Below, in pieces: positions 52,555-61,899 of a DNA stretch of 64,000 nucleotides. The notes beneath the pieces were generated by a model. It saw only the letters and a list, made by a program, of their open reading frames with translations. It was not told where the DNA came from and did no database searches. Source of the stretch: Agrobacterium tumefaciens (GTDB lineage Bacteria > Pseudomonadota > Alphaproteobacteria > Rhizobiales > Rhizobiaceae); contig NZ_WJOK01000012.1 of NCBI RefSeq assembly GCF_009649785.1, positions 62,001 through 126,000 of the forward strand. The letters are read 5' to 3'. The stretch's first letter is position 1, and every line of letters starts with the position of its first letter. The position numbers and the translations under genes were made by a program.

Positions 52555-53439
52555 ATGACAACGCTGGAACTCCTGTCGCCACTTGAACCTGCACGACGCC
52601 GGGCCTTTACGCTGCGGCCCTATCTTTCTCTAGTGCCACCTGCAACGGTACTTTTGATCTTCTTTGCTGTGCCAATGGGCATGATGGTCGGGATGAGCTT
52701 TCAAGGAGCCGATGATGAGGCGTGGACAACAGCCAACTATCAGCGGTTTTTTTCCGACGATCTGATGCTGGCTGGTCTTGGCCGGACGATGCTCATGTCC
52801 GGTCTGGTTGCCATTTGCGTGACCGTTATGGCCTATCCGCTCGCATATTACCTGGCACGTTCGACGTCACGCTGGCGCACAGTCGTGTTTGCACTTGCGA
52901 TTGCGCCCGAACTTGCCGGTGTTGTGCTGCGCACTTACGGCTGGCTGGTAATCCTGGAGGACCACGGCTTTGTGAACTCGATGCTGATATGGGCAGGGTT
53001 GATCTCTGACCCACTGCCACTGTCGAGAAGCATGTTCGGCGTCGTCGCTGGTCTGACGCATGTCGTTCTGCCCTTCGGGGTTCTTTCCTTGCTGACAAGC
53101 CTGCAAGGCATCAATCCCAATCTCGAAAAGGCCGCGCAAGTCCTGGGGGCCTCGCGTCCGGCCGTGCTGCGCCATATCGTTTTGCCGCTTTCCATTCCAG
53201 GCATCGTCAGTTCGCTGCTCATCGCTTTCACGATGGCTGCTAGTGCCTATGCGACCCCGGCACTCCTCGGCGGTGCGGGCTTCAAGGTACTCGCAACGAT
53301 GGTCTACGAGCAGGTCCTTTTCTACATCGACTGGCCGTTCGCTGCGGTGATGGCGAATGTGTTGCTGGCGGCAATGCTTGTCGCAGTCTTCATTGGCTCT
53401 CGCATTGAAGGGCGCCTCCATAACAAGCTGCATCTCTAG
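52555..53439 (+). CDS. ABC transporter permease (PotB-like)
   Basis: A 294-residue inner-membrane permease with six helices. The ATPase-docking EAA loop reads LEKAAQVLGASRPAVLRHIV. The start has a GGGAGGG site and lies 11 bases after the binding-protein gene. It forms the importer with the next two genes. Confidence 0.9.
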   Translation: MTTLELLSPLEPARRRAFTLRPYLSLVPPATVLLIFFAVPMGMMVGMSFQGADDEAWTTANYQRFFSDDLMLAGLGRTMLMSGLVAICVTVMAYPLAYYLARSTSRWRTVVFALAIAPELAGVVLRTYGWLVILEDHGFVNSMLIWAGLISDPLPLSRSMFGVVAGLTHVVLPFGVLSLLTSLQGINPNLEKAAQVLGASRPAVLRHIVLPLSIPGIVSSLLIAFTMAASAYATPALLGGAGFKVLATMVYEQVLFYIDWPFAAVMANVLLAAMLVAVFIGSRIEGRLHNKLHL

Positions 53440-53448
53440 GAGAATGAC

Positions 53449-54252
53449 GTGAACCGGTTTTTGTCGATTACCTTCAAGACTTCGCTGGCGCTCATCCTTG
53501 CATTCATCACGCTCCCGCTCCTGGTGGTGCTGGTGGCATCCGTGAGCCCGACCGCAAAGATCGTTTTTGCACCATCGCTCTGGACAACGCAGTGGTATGG
53601 CGCGCTCTTGACCAGCCGCTGGATCGACCCGTTTTTGCTCAGCGTCGAGCTCGCGCTGATTGTAACGGTTCTTAGCGGACTGTTCGGGCTTCTGGCAGCC
53701 TTCGCGGTCGCCTACGAGAAATGCCCGGGCCATGCCGCTATCATGTCCTTCCTATTGTCTCCGCTTTCCGTCCCGCAGATCGTCAAGGGGGTGGCAATCG
53801 TCCTGTTCCTTTCGTCGACCGGGTTTTATGGTCTTCTCGGAACGCCCGGCCTGATCATCGCACACGTCATACTCACCTTGCCATTCGTTGTGCGGATGAT
53901 CGCAGGTGCAATGTTCAATTTCGACAAACGGCTTGATCTTGCGGCGCGTGTTCTGGGTGCAAGCAAGCTGCAAAGGATCCGCTATATCCTGCTGCCCTTG
54001 ATCAAGCCCGGCCTTTTTTCAGGAATGACCTTCGCGTTCATTCTCTCCTTCAACAACATTCCCCTGTCGGTCTTCCTCGTCCGGCCTGGCGAAACGACAC
54101 TTCCCATTACCGTTATCAATCACCTTGAATACAGCCTCGATCCGGTTCTGGCGGCAGTCAACGTCACCTCCCTCTTCTTTATCCTCGCGGCCGTCTTTCT
54201 CTTCGAGCGGATCGGCGGTTTTTCGACACAGATACATGGTGGAAGCAAATGA
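53449..54252 (+). CDS. ABC transporter permease (PotC-like)
   Basis: A 267-residue six-helix permease. The EAA loop is LDLAARVLGASKLQRIRYIL. The start is a GTG with an AGGAGAATGAC site. The gene begins 9 bases after the first permease and overlaps the ATPase gene by four bases (ATGA). It is the second membrane subunit of the same importer. Confidence 0.9.
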   Translation: MNRFLSITFKTSLALILAFITLPLLVVLVASVSPTAKIVFAPSLWTTQWYGALLTSRWIDPFLLSVELALIVTVLSGLFGLLAAFAVAYEKCPGHAAIMSFLLSPLSVPQIVKGVAIVLFLSSTGFYGLLGTPGLIIAHVILTLPFVVRMIAGAMFNFDKRLDLAARVLGASKLQRIRYILLPLIKPGLFSGMTFAFILSFNNIPLSVFLVRPGETTLPITVINHLEYSLDPVLAAVNVTSLFFILAAVFLFERIGGFSTQIHGGSK

Positions 54253-55328
54253 GCACAATGGACATAGAACTGATCGCGATTACCAAGAATTACGGTGCCA
54301 ACCGCGTCGTCGACAATATTGATCTTTCGATCCCGGCAGGCGAATTCGTCAGCATCCTGGGTCCGTCCGGTTGCGGCAAGACAACGACCCTGAACATGAT
54401 CGCGGGCTTCTCGGATCCTTCCAGCGGAGATATCCGGATCCGGGGGCAAAGCCAGCTGGGTGTCCCCCCGGAAAAGCGCGGGATCGGACTGGTTTTTCAG
54501 AACTACGCCTTGTTCCCGCATATGACGGTTGCCGAAAATGTCGCCTTTGGCCTGAAAATGAAAGGTTGCCCACGAGATAAAACCGAGGCCGAGGTGCAGT
54601 CGGCCTTGAAACGTGTGCATCTCGAGGGTCTCGAACAGCGATATCCCAAGGAATTATCCGGCGGTCAGCAACAACGCACTGCGCTTGCCCGAGCGATCGC
54701 GCCGAAACCGTCGCTCCTTCTTCTAGATGAGCCCTTGTCTAACCTGGACCTCAAACTGCGAGAGGCGATGCGTATTGAGCTCAAAGAAATCCAGGAGGAG
54801 CTCGGAATGACTTTCATTTATGTCACCCACGACCAGGACGAGGCAATGGCGATGTCTGACCGCATCGTGGTCATGCATGGTGGCCTTGTGGCGCAAGAGG
54901 GTAAGCCGGACGATATTTATGACCGTCCACAGTCGCGTTTTGTCGCTGATTTCATCGGGAAATCAAATCTGCTTCCGATCGTATCCCTGAGACGGGATGA
55001 AGCAGCGACGATTGCTGTTGTCGAGGGCGGTCTTGAACTGATCGTCGTGTCGCCGGAAAATCCCGATGTCGTCCGGTACTGTTGCCTGCGACCGGAAGCC
55101 GTCCGTCTCACGCCCCGGGGAACCGAATTACCCTCCCCTGCCAATACGTTCAATGGAACCGTAACCAGGATCGTCAACCTCGGGGCGTATCGTGATTGCT
55201 TCGTCACCCTGACGAACGGGACCGTTCTCAAGTCACTCGTGCGATCGACGCGGCTGCCCGATTTGAGGGTCGGTCATCCTGTCCGTCTCTCAATTGATCC
55301 CGAGGCTGTACAGCTACTTGAAGATTGA
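54249..55328 (+). CDS. ABC transporter ATP-binding protein (PotA-like)
   Basis: A 359-residue importer ATPase. Walker A is LGPSGCGKTTTLNMIAG, the signature ELSGGQQQRTALAR, Walker B LLLLDEPLSNLDLK and the H-loop YVTHDQDEA. A C-terminal TOBE_2 regulatory domain spans about 245-355. It is coupled to the permease gene by a four-base overlap. The domain pattern is that of spermidine/putrescine, iron and opine importers. Confidence 0.92.
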   Translation: MSTMDIELIAITKNYGANRVVDNIDLSIPAGEFVSILGPSGCGKTTTLNMIAGFSDPSSGDIRIRGQSQLGVPPEKRGIGLVFQNYALFPHMTVAENVAFGLKMKGCPRDKTEAEVQSALKRVHLEGLEQRYPKELSGGQQQRTALARAIAPKPSLLLLDEPLSNLDLKLREAMRIELKEIQEELGMTFIYVTHDQDEAMAMSDRIVVMHGGLVAQEGKPDDIYDRPQSRFVADFIGKSNLLPIVSLRRDEAATIAVVEGGLELIVVSPENPDVVRYCCLRPEAVRLTPRGTELPSPANTFNGTVTRIVNLGAYRDCFVTLTNGTVLKSLVRSTRLPDLRVGHPVRLSIDPEAVQLLED

Positions 55329-55437
55329 ATTGATCGTGTATTCCTATCAATGCACTGAAATTGATATTGGAGATACGAAGGTCAGTAACGCTACTCTTCC
55401 CTTGCAGAGATGGAAATTTCCAAGGAAGGAACAGGAA

Positions 55438-56304
55438 ATGCTCAACACTCAAAGAATATCGGCCGTACAGGACGGAAGCAACGTTTGTGCCGACATCGTC
55501 GGGTTCGACTTCAACAACTATGACGAAAGGGACATTGAAGAAGTTCGCAAATACTGGCTGCACTACGGCGTTCTTCGTTTCAAGGCCGCTAACATCACTG
55601 ACGAGCAGCAAGTCGCTTTCTCCCGTCACTTCGGCGAGTTCGTCATTCACCCCAAGCAGTTGCAGGAGGGTGGACATCCGACACACAAGGAAATCCTTGT
55701 TATCGCCAATACCATGAAAGACGGCAAGCCTTCCGGTGCCATGGGCAACAGCGAGGCGACCTGGCACACGGATACCTGGTTTTACGAGCGCCCGCCAGCA
55801 GGTGCAATCTTGCGTGCGGTGGAGGTGCCGGCGGAAGGTGGGGACACCTACTTTCTCTCCACCTATCGCGCCTACGATGCATTGCCGGAAGAGTTTCGCA
55901 AGGCAATCGATGGCAGGCAGATATTCTTCCAGAACGTCTACGACAAAACCGGGAAATTGCGGCTTGGCAAGGTGAAGCCTGCCAGCAAGGATTTCCGGGA
56001 ATGGAACGGTATTGTCCATCCGCTGGTGCGCACTCACGCGGAAACCGGTCGCAAGGCGCTTTATCTTGGTGGAACGGCTGAAGGTGCATGGATCGTCGGG
56101 ATGCCACTTGATGAAAGCGATGACCTGCTGAAGCGCCTGTGGCAGCACACGACCGAAACAAGCGAGGTTTTTGTCCAGAAGTGGACGAGAGGCGACATCA
56201 TGATGTGGGACAATCGTTGCACCATGCATCGCCGGGATTCTTTTGATCCCAACACGATCCGGATCATGCACCGGACCACGACCTCCGGCGAACGTCCGGT
56301 CTGA
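55438..56304 (+). CDS. TauD/TfdA-family Fe(II)/2-oxoglutarate dioxygenase
   Basis: A 288-residue dioxygenase. The iron facial triad is visible as TWHTDTWF (His and Asp) and CTMHRRD (distal His). The 2-oxoglutarate-binding arginine lies in IRIMHRTTT. TauD-family enzymes hydroxylate a carbon next to sulfonate, ether, carboxylate or amine groups, often releasing a fragment. Here the substrate is probably the imported compound. The ATG has an AGGAACAGGAA site. A longer frame from 55294 overlaps the ATPase and was rejected. Confidence 0.9.
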   Translation: MLNTQRISAVQDGSNVCADIVGFDFNNYDERDIEEVRKYWLHYGVLRFKAANITDEQQVAFSRHFGEFVIHPKQLQEGGHPTHKEILVIANTMKDGKPSGAMGNSEATWHTDTWFYERPPAGAILRAVEVPAEGGDTYFLSTYRAYDALPEEFRKAIDGRQIFFQNVYDKTGKLRLGKVKPASKDFREWNGIVHPLVRTHAETGRKALYLGGTAEGAWIVGMPLDESDDLLKRLWQHTTETSEVFVQKWTRGDIMMWDNRCTMHRRDSFDPNTIRIMHRTTTSGERPV

Positions 56305-56336
56305 TCGTCTCAAGCTTAAGAAAAGCGACCTTAATC

Positions 56337-56987
56337 ATGCAAGAGTACCGGATAGAAAAGGGAGGGGCTCCCCTTCCAACGGACCTTTGTGTCCTGCTGC
56401 AGGATGTTGAAACTGCAACGATCGGACATACCGAGCATTTTGGCTTTCTCAACACAGGCATCCGTCCGGTCCTTCCTGCGAAGGTCATCGGGCAGGCATT
56501 GACCGTCGCGGCACCAGGCCGCGACGGAGTGATCATCTATAAGGCGATCGACCTCATCCGGCCCGGCGATATTCTCGTTATCGCGCGGGTTGATGGGGAC
56601 GATATCGCCTGTGTCGGCGGCGGCGTCGCGACAGCAGCAAAAGCGCGTGGCGCTGCTGCAATTATCGTGGACGGACCATGCACTGATGTCGAGGAAATCG
56701 TCGCGTCAGGCCTGCCGGTCTGGTGTTGCGGAGTTTCGGCAAAAACGACGAACCGGGCATTCCGGACTGGTGGCTCCATCAATGTTCCCGTCGCCTGCGC
56801 CGGCACCGCGGTGCTTCCCGGTTTCGCGGTCCTCGCAGACACTTCCGGGATCTTCGTCGCAGACCGTTCACGGATGCGCAGCCTGGCTGAGGCGGCGCTG
56901 AAGCGTCAAGAACGGTCCGCTCGGCTGCGTGCCCATCTTGCGGCAGGCCATTCAATCTTCGCGTACGATGAGGGGCAATCCCAATGA
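56337..56987 (+). CDS. RraA-like (HMG-aldolase-fold) protein with altered motif
   Basis: A 216-residue protein of the RraA/DlpA family, which includes divalent-metal pyruvate aldolases (4-hydroxy-4-methyl-2-oxoglutarate aldolase) and RNase E inhibitors. The family's G-x20-R-D-x2-E/D motif is present as GGVATAAKARGAAAIIVDGP followed by C-T-D-V-E-E, so threonine replaces the pyruvate-binding arginine. Classical aldolase activity is uncertain and a decarboxylase or other lyase role is possible. It overlaps the next gene by four bases. Confidence 0.87.
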   Translation: MQEYRIEKGGAPLPTDLCVLLQDVETATIGHTEHFGFLNTGIRPVLPAKVIGQALTVAAPGRDGVIIYKAIDLIRPGDILVIARVDGDDIACVGGGVATAAKARGAAAIIVDGPCTDVEEIVASGLPVWCCGVSAKTTNRAFRTGGSINVPVACAGTAVLPGFAVLADTSGIFVADRSRMRSLAEAALKRQERSARLRAHLAAGHSIFAYDEGQSQ

Positions 56988-57940
56988 AAATATCGCTCAT
57001 TCAAATGAACTCCCAGCCGGACCGCAGGGCAAATTTGCGTCAGGCGCAGGCTTTGATGCTCAAGGCCGTCAAGGAGGAGGTGCCGGATCTGATAGTCCTG
57101 CCGGAACATTTCGATTGGTCAGGCGGTACCGCCGCGGAAAAGCTGGCGGCGGCAGACTACATGCCCGGTGGTGCAGCTTACCGGATGGCGCAGGAATTTG
57201 CTTGCCGGCACGGATTATGGCTCCATGCCGGCAGCATGCTCGAGCGTGTTCCCGGGGAAGAGCGAATATACAACACCACCGTTGTGTTCGATCCCGAAGG
57301 CAGGGAAGTCGGCCGCTATCGCAAGATTCATCTTTTCGACATTGTGGCTCCCGACGGCAAGGCCTATCGCGAGTCCGTCACGGTCGCACCAGGGCACGAC
57401 CTTTTTGTCTACGAGGCTGGTGGCTTCCGGATCGGAGCCGCCATCTGCTACGACCTCCGGTTTTCCCGCCTGTTCGATCAACTTGCCGAGAACAAGGTCG
57501 ATCTGGTCATTCTGCCGGCTGCCTTCACGATGCAGACCGGAAAGGATCATTGGGAGGTCCTTTGCAGGGCACGCGCCATCGAGTTCCAGGTCTATTTCGC
57601 CGCGTGCGGCCAATGGGGCAGTTACCTTGCCGCCGGCGGCGAGACCCGGCAGTGTTTCGGCAACTCTCTGGTTTGCGATCCGTGGGGACAAGTCATCGCC
57701 CGCGCCTCGGATGGAACCGGCATTGCAACGGCACGGCTGGACATCCAACGAATAAATGATGTGCGCCGGCTTATTCCGATGGAGCGCCATCGTCAGCAGT
57801 TTCCAAGCGCAGCATCCCGGGCAGGTCTTGCTGAAACGCCGTCACCAACAGCTCAACATCTAGTAGTCGAAAATGCTGCCTGCGACGGGCTATGTTCGAC
57901 TTGCCGCAGCAAGACAGACCTGCCTGCCTCGTGTGAATAG
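56984..57940 (+). CDS. Carbon-nitrogen hydrolase (Nit/omega-amidase type)
   Basis: A 318-residue nitrilase-superfamily enzyme. The catalytic triad is visible as glutamate in LIVLPEHFDWSG, lysine in GRYRKIHLFDI and cysteine in GAAICYDLRFSRLF. The RKIHLFDI and ICYDLRF wording is closest to Nit1/Nit2 amidases (deaminated-glutathione amidase, omega-amidase). An amide or carbamoyl bond is therefore probably hydrolysed, releasing ammonia. The C-terminal 40 residues look non-conserved. It is coupled to the RraA-like gene. Confidence 0.9.
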   Translation: MKISLIQMNSQPDRRANLRQAQALMLKAVKEEVPDLIVLPEHFDWSGGTAAEKLAAADYMPGGAAYRMAQEFACRHGLWLHAGSMLERVPGEERIYNTTVVFDPEGREVGRYRKIHLFDIVAPDGKAYRESVTVAPGHDLFVYEAGGFRIGAAICYDLRFSRLFDQLAENKVDLVILPAAFTMQTGKDHWEVLCRARAIEFQVYFAACGQWGSYLAAGGETRQCFGNSLVCDPWGQVIARASDGTGIATARLDIQRINDVRRLIPMERHRQQFPSAASRAGLAETPSPTAQHLVVENAACDGLCSTCRSKTDLPASCE

Positions 57941-57953
57941 TCGAGAGAGCGCC

Positions 57954-59348
57954 ATGACGACCCCCGCAACGCAGACCCTTGCCGAATGCCTCGTGAATGC
58001 GTGTTTTGAGAACCTTCCGCCGGACGTGGTAGAGAAAGCAAAGCTCTGCCTGATGGACTCGGTCGGATGCTTTTTCGGCGGTCACCAAACCCCGGTCGCT
58101 CCGGGCCTGGAACAGCTTTCGGCGGACATCGCCGGAGGTTCCGCTAACCCTCCCGGTCCGGACCCCGCCTGGCACGCATTTCAGTACGCGACTCTGGCCA
58201 ACGCCCTTGACCTCGATGACATCTACTGGAAGGGGCATCCCGGGGCGACAGTGGTTGCTGCCGCTCTCGCAGTTGCCAACCGGTCGCGCTCCACAGGGCG
58301 CGACCTGATTGCTGCAATCGTCGCCGGTTACGAGGTGGGATGCCGCATCGGCATGTCGCTCCGCCACAACAGACCGCGCAAGACCGTCCATGGCCATGGC
58401 ACCTGGCAAATATTCGGCGCAGCCGCCGCGTCGGCGAAACTGCTGAAACTCGATCATAAGCAAGCGGCCCATGCCCTGGCAATCGCGGCTGTCAATGCAC
58501 CTGTGGCGTCGGTCATGAAGACCGTTTACGGGGCCGCACCGACAATGGCGAAAAACAATTTTGCGACCGCAGCAATGGGTGGCGTCAACGCAGCCTTTCT
58601 TGCTCGTGCCGGATTTGAAGGGCCTCTTGACGTTTTCGAAGGAGACACCGGTTTCTGGCGGATGGCGGGAGCCGATGGCGTCGACCTGTCGCAGCTGAAA
58701 ATCGGGCCCGGTATTCGCTACGAAATACAAGACGTCGGCTTCAAGGCGTTCAGTTGCTGCAGGATCATTCAAAGCAGCGTCGAAGCTGCTGTTGAGGCAT
58801 TCGCCGTCGCGGCTGTTCACGGCAACGGTCATGACGTCAGGGAAGTCGAGGTCTTCGCTTCCGAGATCGTCTGCCGTCCCCCGTTCAATGATCCCCAACC
58901 CCGCGACATCTGGGCGGCCCAGTTCAGCGCACCTTTTTCAATCGCCATGGGCGTGCTCGGACACGCTGCCGGTCCGGAATGGTTCGAGCCTTCCCGTTTC
59001 CTGGATCAAACAGTGCGCGAGCTGACGTCAAAAATCCAGCTCTTTCCTCTGAGACCCACGGATCGATTGAGCCATCATCACGGGGCAAAGGTCCGTCTTC
59101 ACCTGCTCGACGGCCGCGTGGTGGAGGCCAATGTCGAGGTTGCAAAGGGCGATGCTGCCAATCCACTTTCGCCTTCGTTTCTGGAGAAGAAGTTTTTGCG
59201 CCTGTCGGCGGGGCGTTTGCATGGGAACGCAAAACTGGAAATGCTGCAGTTCCTCAAGCAGCTCGAGTTGAAAGACGACCTGCTGTTTCTGCTGGACACG
59301 ATCCGCACACCAAGAGGCGTGCCTCAGTCCATGGACAGCCCTATGTAA
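57954..59348 (+). CDS. MmgE/PrpD-family protein, copy 1
   Basis: A 464-residue protein of the family that includes 2-methylcitrate dehydratase, cis-aconitate decarboxylase and the iminodisuccinate epimerase of Agrobacterium. The catalytic-region motif is ANALDLDDIYWKGHPGATVV, with the HPGA signature. The second-domain motif is FKAFSCCRIIQSSVEAA, where a double cysteine follows the usual K-x-[FY] group. ATG 57954 has a GAGAGAG site. It follows the Nit-type gene by 13 bases. Confidence 0.88.
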   Translation: MTTPATQTLAECLVNACFENLPPDVVEKAKLCLMDSVGCFFGGHQTPVAPGLEQLSADIAGGSANPPGPDPAWHAFQYATLANALDLDDIYWKGHPGATVVAAALAVANRSRSTGRDLIAAIVAGYEVGCRIGMSLRHNRPRKTVHGHGTWQIFGAAAASAKLLKLDHKQAAHALAIAAVNAPVASVMKTVYGAAPTMAKNNFATAAMGGVNAAFLARAGFEGPLDVFEGDTGFWRMAGADGVDLSQLKIGPGIRYEIQDVGFKAFSCCRIIQSSVEAAVEAFAVAAVHGNGHDVREVEVFASEIVCRPPFNDPQPRDIWAAQFSAPFSIAMGVLGHAAGPEWFEPSRFLDQTVRELTSKIQLFPLRPTDRLSHHHGAKVRLHLLDGRVVEANVEVAKGDAANPLSPSFLEKKFLRLSAGRLHGNAKLEMLQFLKQLELKDDLLFLLDTIRTPRGVPQSMDSPM

Positions 59349-59449
59349 CCGGAATGAATATTGTCGCATAAAAGATAGCTAATCTTGGCTTTATTTCCCG
59401 CTGATTCCTGCTGAAATCCTCTCGTTCGGATGTTCGAGGAGGAACTCGC

Positions 59450-60547
59450 ATGAGTGGAGGAATTATCAGTCCAAGCCTGTCAGACATACCGTGTTACTGC
59501 GCGACAGATATCGCCGGGAACGAGGCTCTCCTTGATGGCAAGATCGTCCATGAGGTTGCCGGCAAAGCATGGGACGACATTGCGCGCGGTTCCGCGTACG
59601 GCACGAAATCCGTGCTGTCCATCACCCCCGGAGAGATTGACAGGCATCCCTTGATCAAGGATGCAGTATCGCTGGAGGAGCGTCTTGGCTGGAAGTTGTC
59701 CTGCCTTTCAAGCGTCAACAGCCGCTATGGGGCAGTGAAAATCGTGGGCGCGAACGCCCTCAATCGCCAGCTCGGTCTTCCACGGTCACGGTCCACGATT
59801 GTCCTCCTGGACAAATTCACCCTCCTTCCTCTTTGCCTGCTCGATGGAACCGACATCTCCGCCGCCAGGACGGCGAGTTATGCGACGCTTGTTCTTGAAC
59901 GACTGCTCGCGCGCCGTCGAGATATGTCTATCTTCCTGTTCGGCGCCGGACCGATTGCTGAAAAAATCGTTCTGGCGCTTGATCGATGCCACGGGGAAAA
60001 GATTTGCGAAGTCTTTATCCGTAGCCGCACAGTTGACTCAGCCATACGGTTCGCGAGATCGCTGGAAAAGACGGTAACCTTCGACATGATTCCCGTTCGG
60101 GACAACGCCGATCTCGGTCGATGCGATTTTGTGATTACTGCATCAAACGCCAAAGCTCCCGTCTTCGAGGCCAGTGAGATAGGCGACGCTCCCGTGCTTC
60201 ATCTGGGTGGAGATGAAACACCCACGGGACATTTGGAACGGGCGCTGCGGTGCGGTAGCGTTCTGTGTGACGACGTGGAGATGGTGTCGCGTCGTGGTTC
60301 GCAAAGCCTCGCGCTTCACTTCTCGCGGAAAGGAACGACGCTGGAGCAATTGGGACCACTTCTCGGCATCCGGTCAATTACGGCGGTTCTGGATCCGTCT
60401 GAGATCGCACAGGAAAAACCTGTCCACATCACCTGTGTCGGTTTGCCCATGCTGGACCTTTATGTGGCCGCACATGTCTATGAGGCTTTGTCAGGCGTCA
60501 CTGATGATAACGCCGGCGGAGCGACGGTTGTTGAAGCGCCCCACTGA
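59450..60547 (+). CDS. Ornithine cyclodeaminase/mu-crystallin family (SbnB-like) dehydrogenase
   Basis: A 365-residue NAD(P)-dependent protein of the OCD/mu-crystallin family. Substrate-side motif AVKIVGANALNRQLGLPRS and TDISAARTASYATLVLERL correspond to the conserved RTaA segment. The Rossmann loop is FLFGAGPIAEKIVLAL, and a second-domain CDFVITASNAKAP is present. Family members interconvert amino acids with imines, keto acids or opine-like secondary amines (SbnB, alanine dehydrogenase, ketimine reductase). The start has GAGGAGGAACTCGC. It is placed between two MmgE/PrpD genes. Confidence 0.87.
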   Translation: MSGGIISPSLSDIPCYCATDIAGNEALLDGKIVHEVAGKAWDDIARGSAYGTKSVLSITPGEIDRHPLIKDAVSLEERLGWKLSCLSSVNSRYGAVKIVGANALNRQLGLPRSRSTIVLLDKFTLLPLCLLDGTDISAARTASYATLVLERLLARRRDMSIFLFGAGPIAEKIVLALDRCHGEKICEVFIRSRTVDSAIRFARSLEKTVTFDMIPVRDNADLGRCDFVITASNAKAPVFEASEIGDAPVLHLGGDETPTGHLERALRCGSVLCDDVEMVSRRGSQSLALHFSRKGTTLEQLGPLLGIRSITAVLDPSEIAQEKPVHITCVGLPMLDLYVAAHVYEALSGVTDDNAGGATVVEAPH

Positions 60548-60558
60548 GAGATGCTCCC

Positions 60559-61899
60559 ATGTATATGACGAAGCTCCTCGCCGAATGCATTGCTGACGGT
60601 GTTTTCCATACCGTGCCGGTAGAGGTGAGGAACAAGGCACTGTGCTGCCTGCTCGACGCCGCGACCTGCGCTCTCGCCGGCAAACATACCACCGGATCGA
60701 CAAGCGCCAGACTTGTTGCCAGCCGAATTTTCGGTCTCGGAAACGCGGCCCTTTGGTTTTCGGAGCATCGCTTATCGACCATCGGCGCCGCCTTCGCCAA
60801 CTCGGCTTCTGTTTGCGCCCTTGATTTTGATGATGGTCATCGTGCCGCGCGCGGACATCCAGGTGCTGCGGTGATCCCTGCTGTTCTGGCCACCTCCGCG
60901 GACGGGGCAATCGACGCGGACGAATTCGTCGCTGCGATCGTCGCCGGCTACGAGATCGCCATTCGGATCGCCGCCGCACAAAATCTTGAGACCATAAAAA
61001 GTCGCCAAAGCGGTCTCTGGGCCGGCTATGGTGCGGTCGCTGCAGCCGGCAGTATCAATCGCACACGCGCTGATCATCTTGCCCAAGCCTTGGCGATCAA
61101 CGGTGTATGGGCCCCCAATCAGGCGGCAAATGGAAGTTCCGGCTATTCGAAGCTCACCGGGAATCATGCGAAAGAAGGAATCCCGTGGAGCGTCCTCACT
61201 GGCCTCACCGCACTCGAATTGGCCGAAACGGGGTTTACGGGCCCAGAAGATATTCTCGATCACGCTTCCCATTTTGACAGGGATCGTATCGAGAACGGGC
61301 TTGGTCTGACCTGGGAAATCCTGGGGACCTATTTCAAGCCGTATTCCTGTTGCCGCTATATCCATCCGGCCATCGATGCAACGCTGGACCTCATGCAAAG
61401 CCGGGGACTCGAGCCGGCAGACGTACTGTCAATCGAGGTCCACACATTCCAGTGGGCTCAGCGGCTGCAAAACAAAGTCATACCGAAAACTCTCGTGGAG
61501 GCTCAATACAGTTTGCCTTTTTGTCTGGCAGCGGCCGTCCGTCGTGGCGCCTCTGCGCTGGCGCCCATCGATGAGCGACTTCTCGATGACCGGGAAATCT
61601 GTTCCCTTGCCGGTGCCGTTACCCTGGCCCTCGATGAACAGATCGACGAAAAATTTCCGTCAGAAACGTTGGCTAGAGTGACATTAACCACTCCTTCGGG
61701 CGAAATAACCTCCACCACCGTTATGCCGCGTGGCGATGCGGGCCGACCGATGCTTTGGGACGACCTTGGGGAGAAGTTCCATGAGGTGTGCAAGGGCAAA
61801 ATGAGTGCAGCGCGTGAGGACGTTTTCGACACGGCGATTGACCAGCTCAAGTATGGTGATCCTCTGCCGTTCCTGCGAGAGATTTCGGCCGACCTGTGA
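60559..61899 (+). CDS. MmgE/PrpD-family protein, copy 2
   Basis: A 446-residue paralogue of the gene two positions upstream. It shows CALDFDDGHRAARGHPGAAV, the same DD...HPGA motif, and FKPYSCCRYIHPAIDA, the same double cysteine. The two differ enough in the intervening sequence to suggest distinct substrates or stereochemistry rather than redundancy. It starts 11 bases after the OCD-like gene and ends directly before the convergent amidohydrolase gene. Confidence 0.88.
   Translation: MYMTKLLAECIADGVFHTVPVEVRNKALCCLLDAATCALAGKHTTGSTSARLVASRIFGLGNAALWFSEHRLSTIGAAFANSASVCALDFDDGHRAARGHPGAAVIPAVLATSADGAIDADEFVAAIVAGYEIAIRIAAAQNLETIKSRQSGLWAGYGAVAAAGSINRTRADHLAQALAINGVWAPNQAANGSSGYSKLTGNHAKEGIPWSVLTGLTALELAETGFTGPEDILDHASHFDRDRIENGLGLTWEILGTYFKPYSCCRYIHPAIDATLDLMQSRGLEPADVLSIEVHTFQWAQRLQNKVIPKTLVEAQYSLPFCLAAAVRRGASALAPIDERLLDDREICSLAGAVTLALDEQIDEKFPSETLARVTLTTPSGEITSTTVMPRGDAGRPMLWDDLGEKFHEVCKGKMSAAREDVFDTAIDQLKYGDPLPFLREISADL

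Noticed and set aside
55228..56313. Open frame of about 361 codons opposite the TauD gene
   Set aside because: The plus-strand dioxygenase has intact iron and 2-oxoglutarate motifs; the antisense frame has none.
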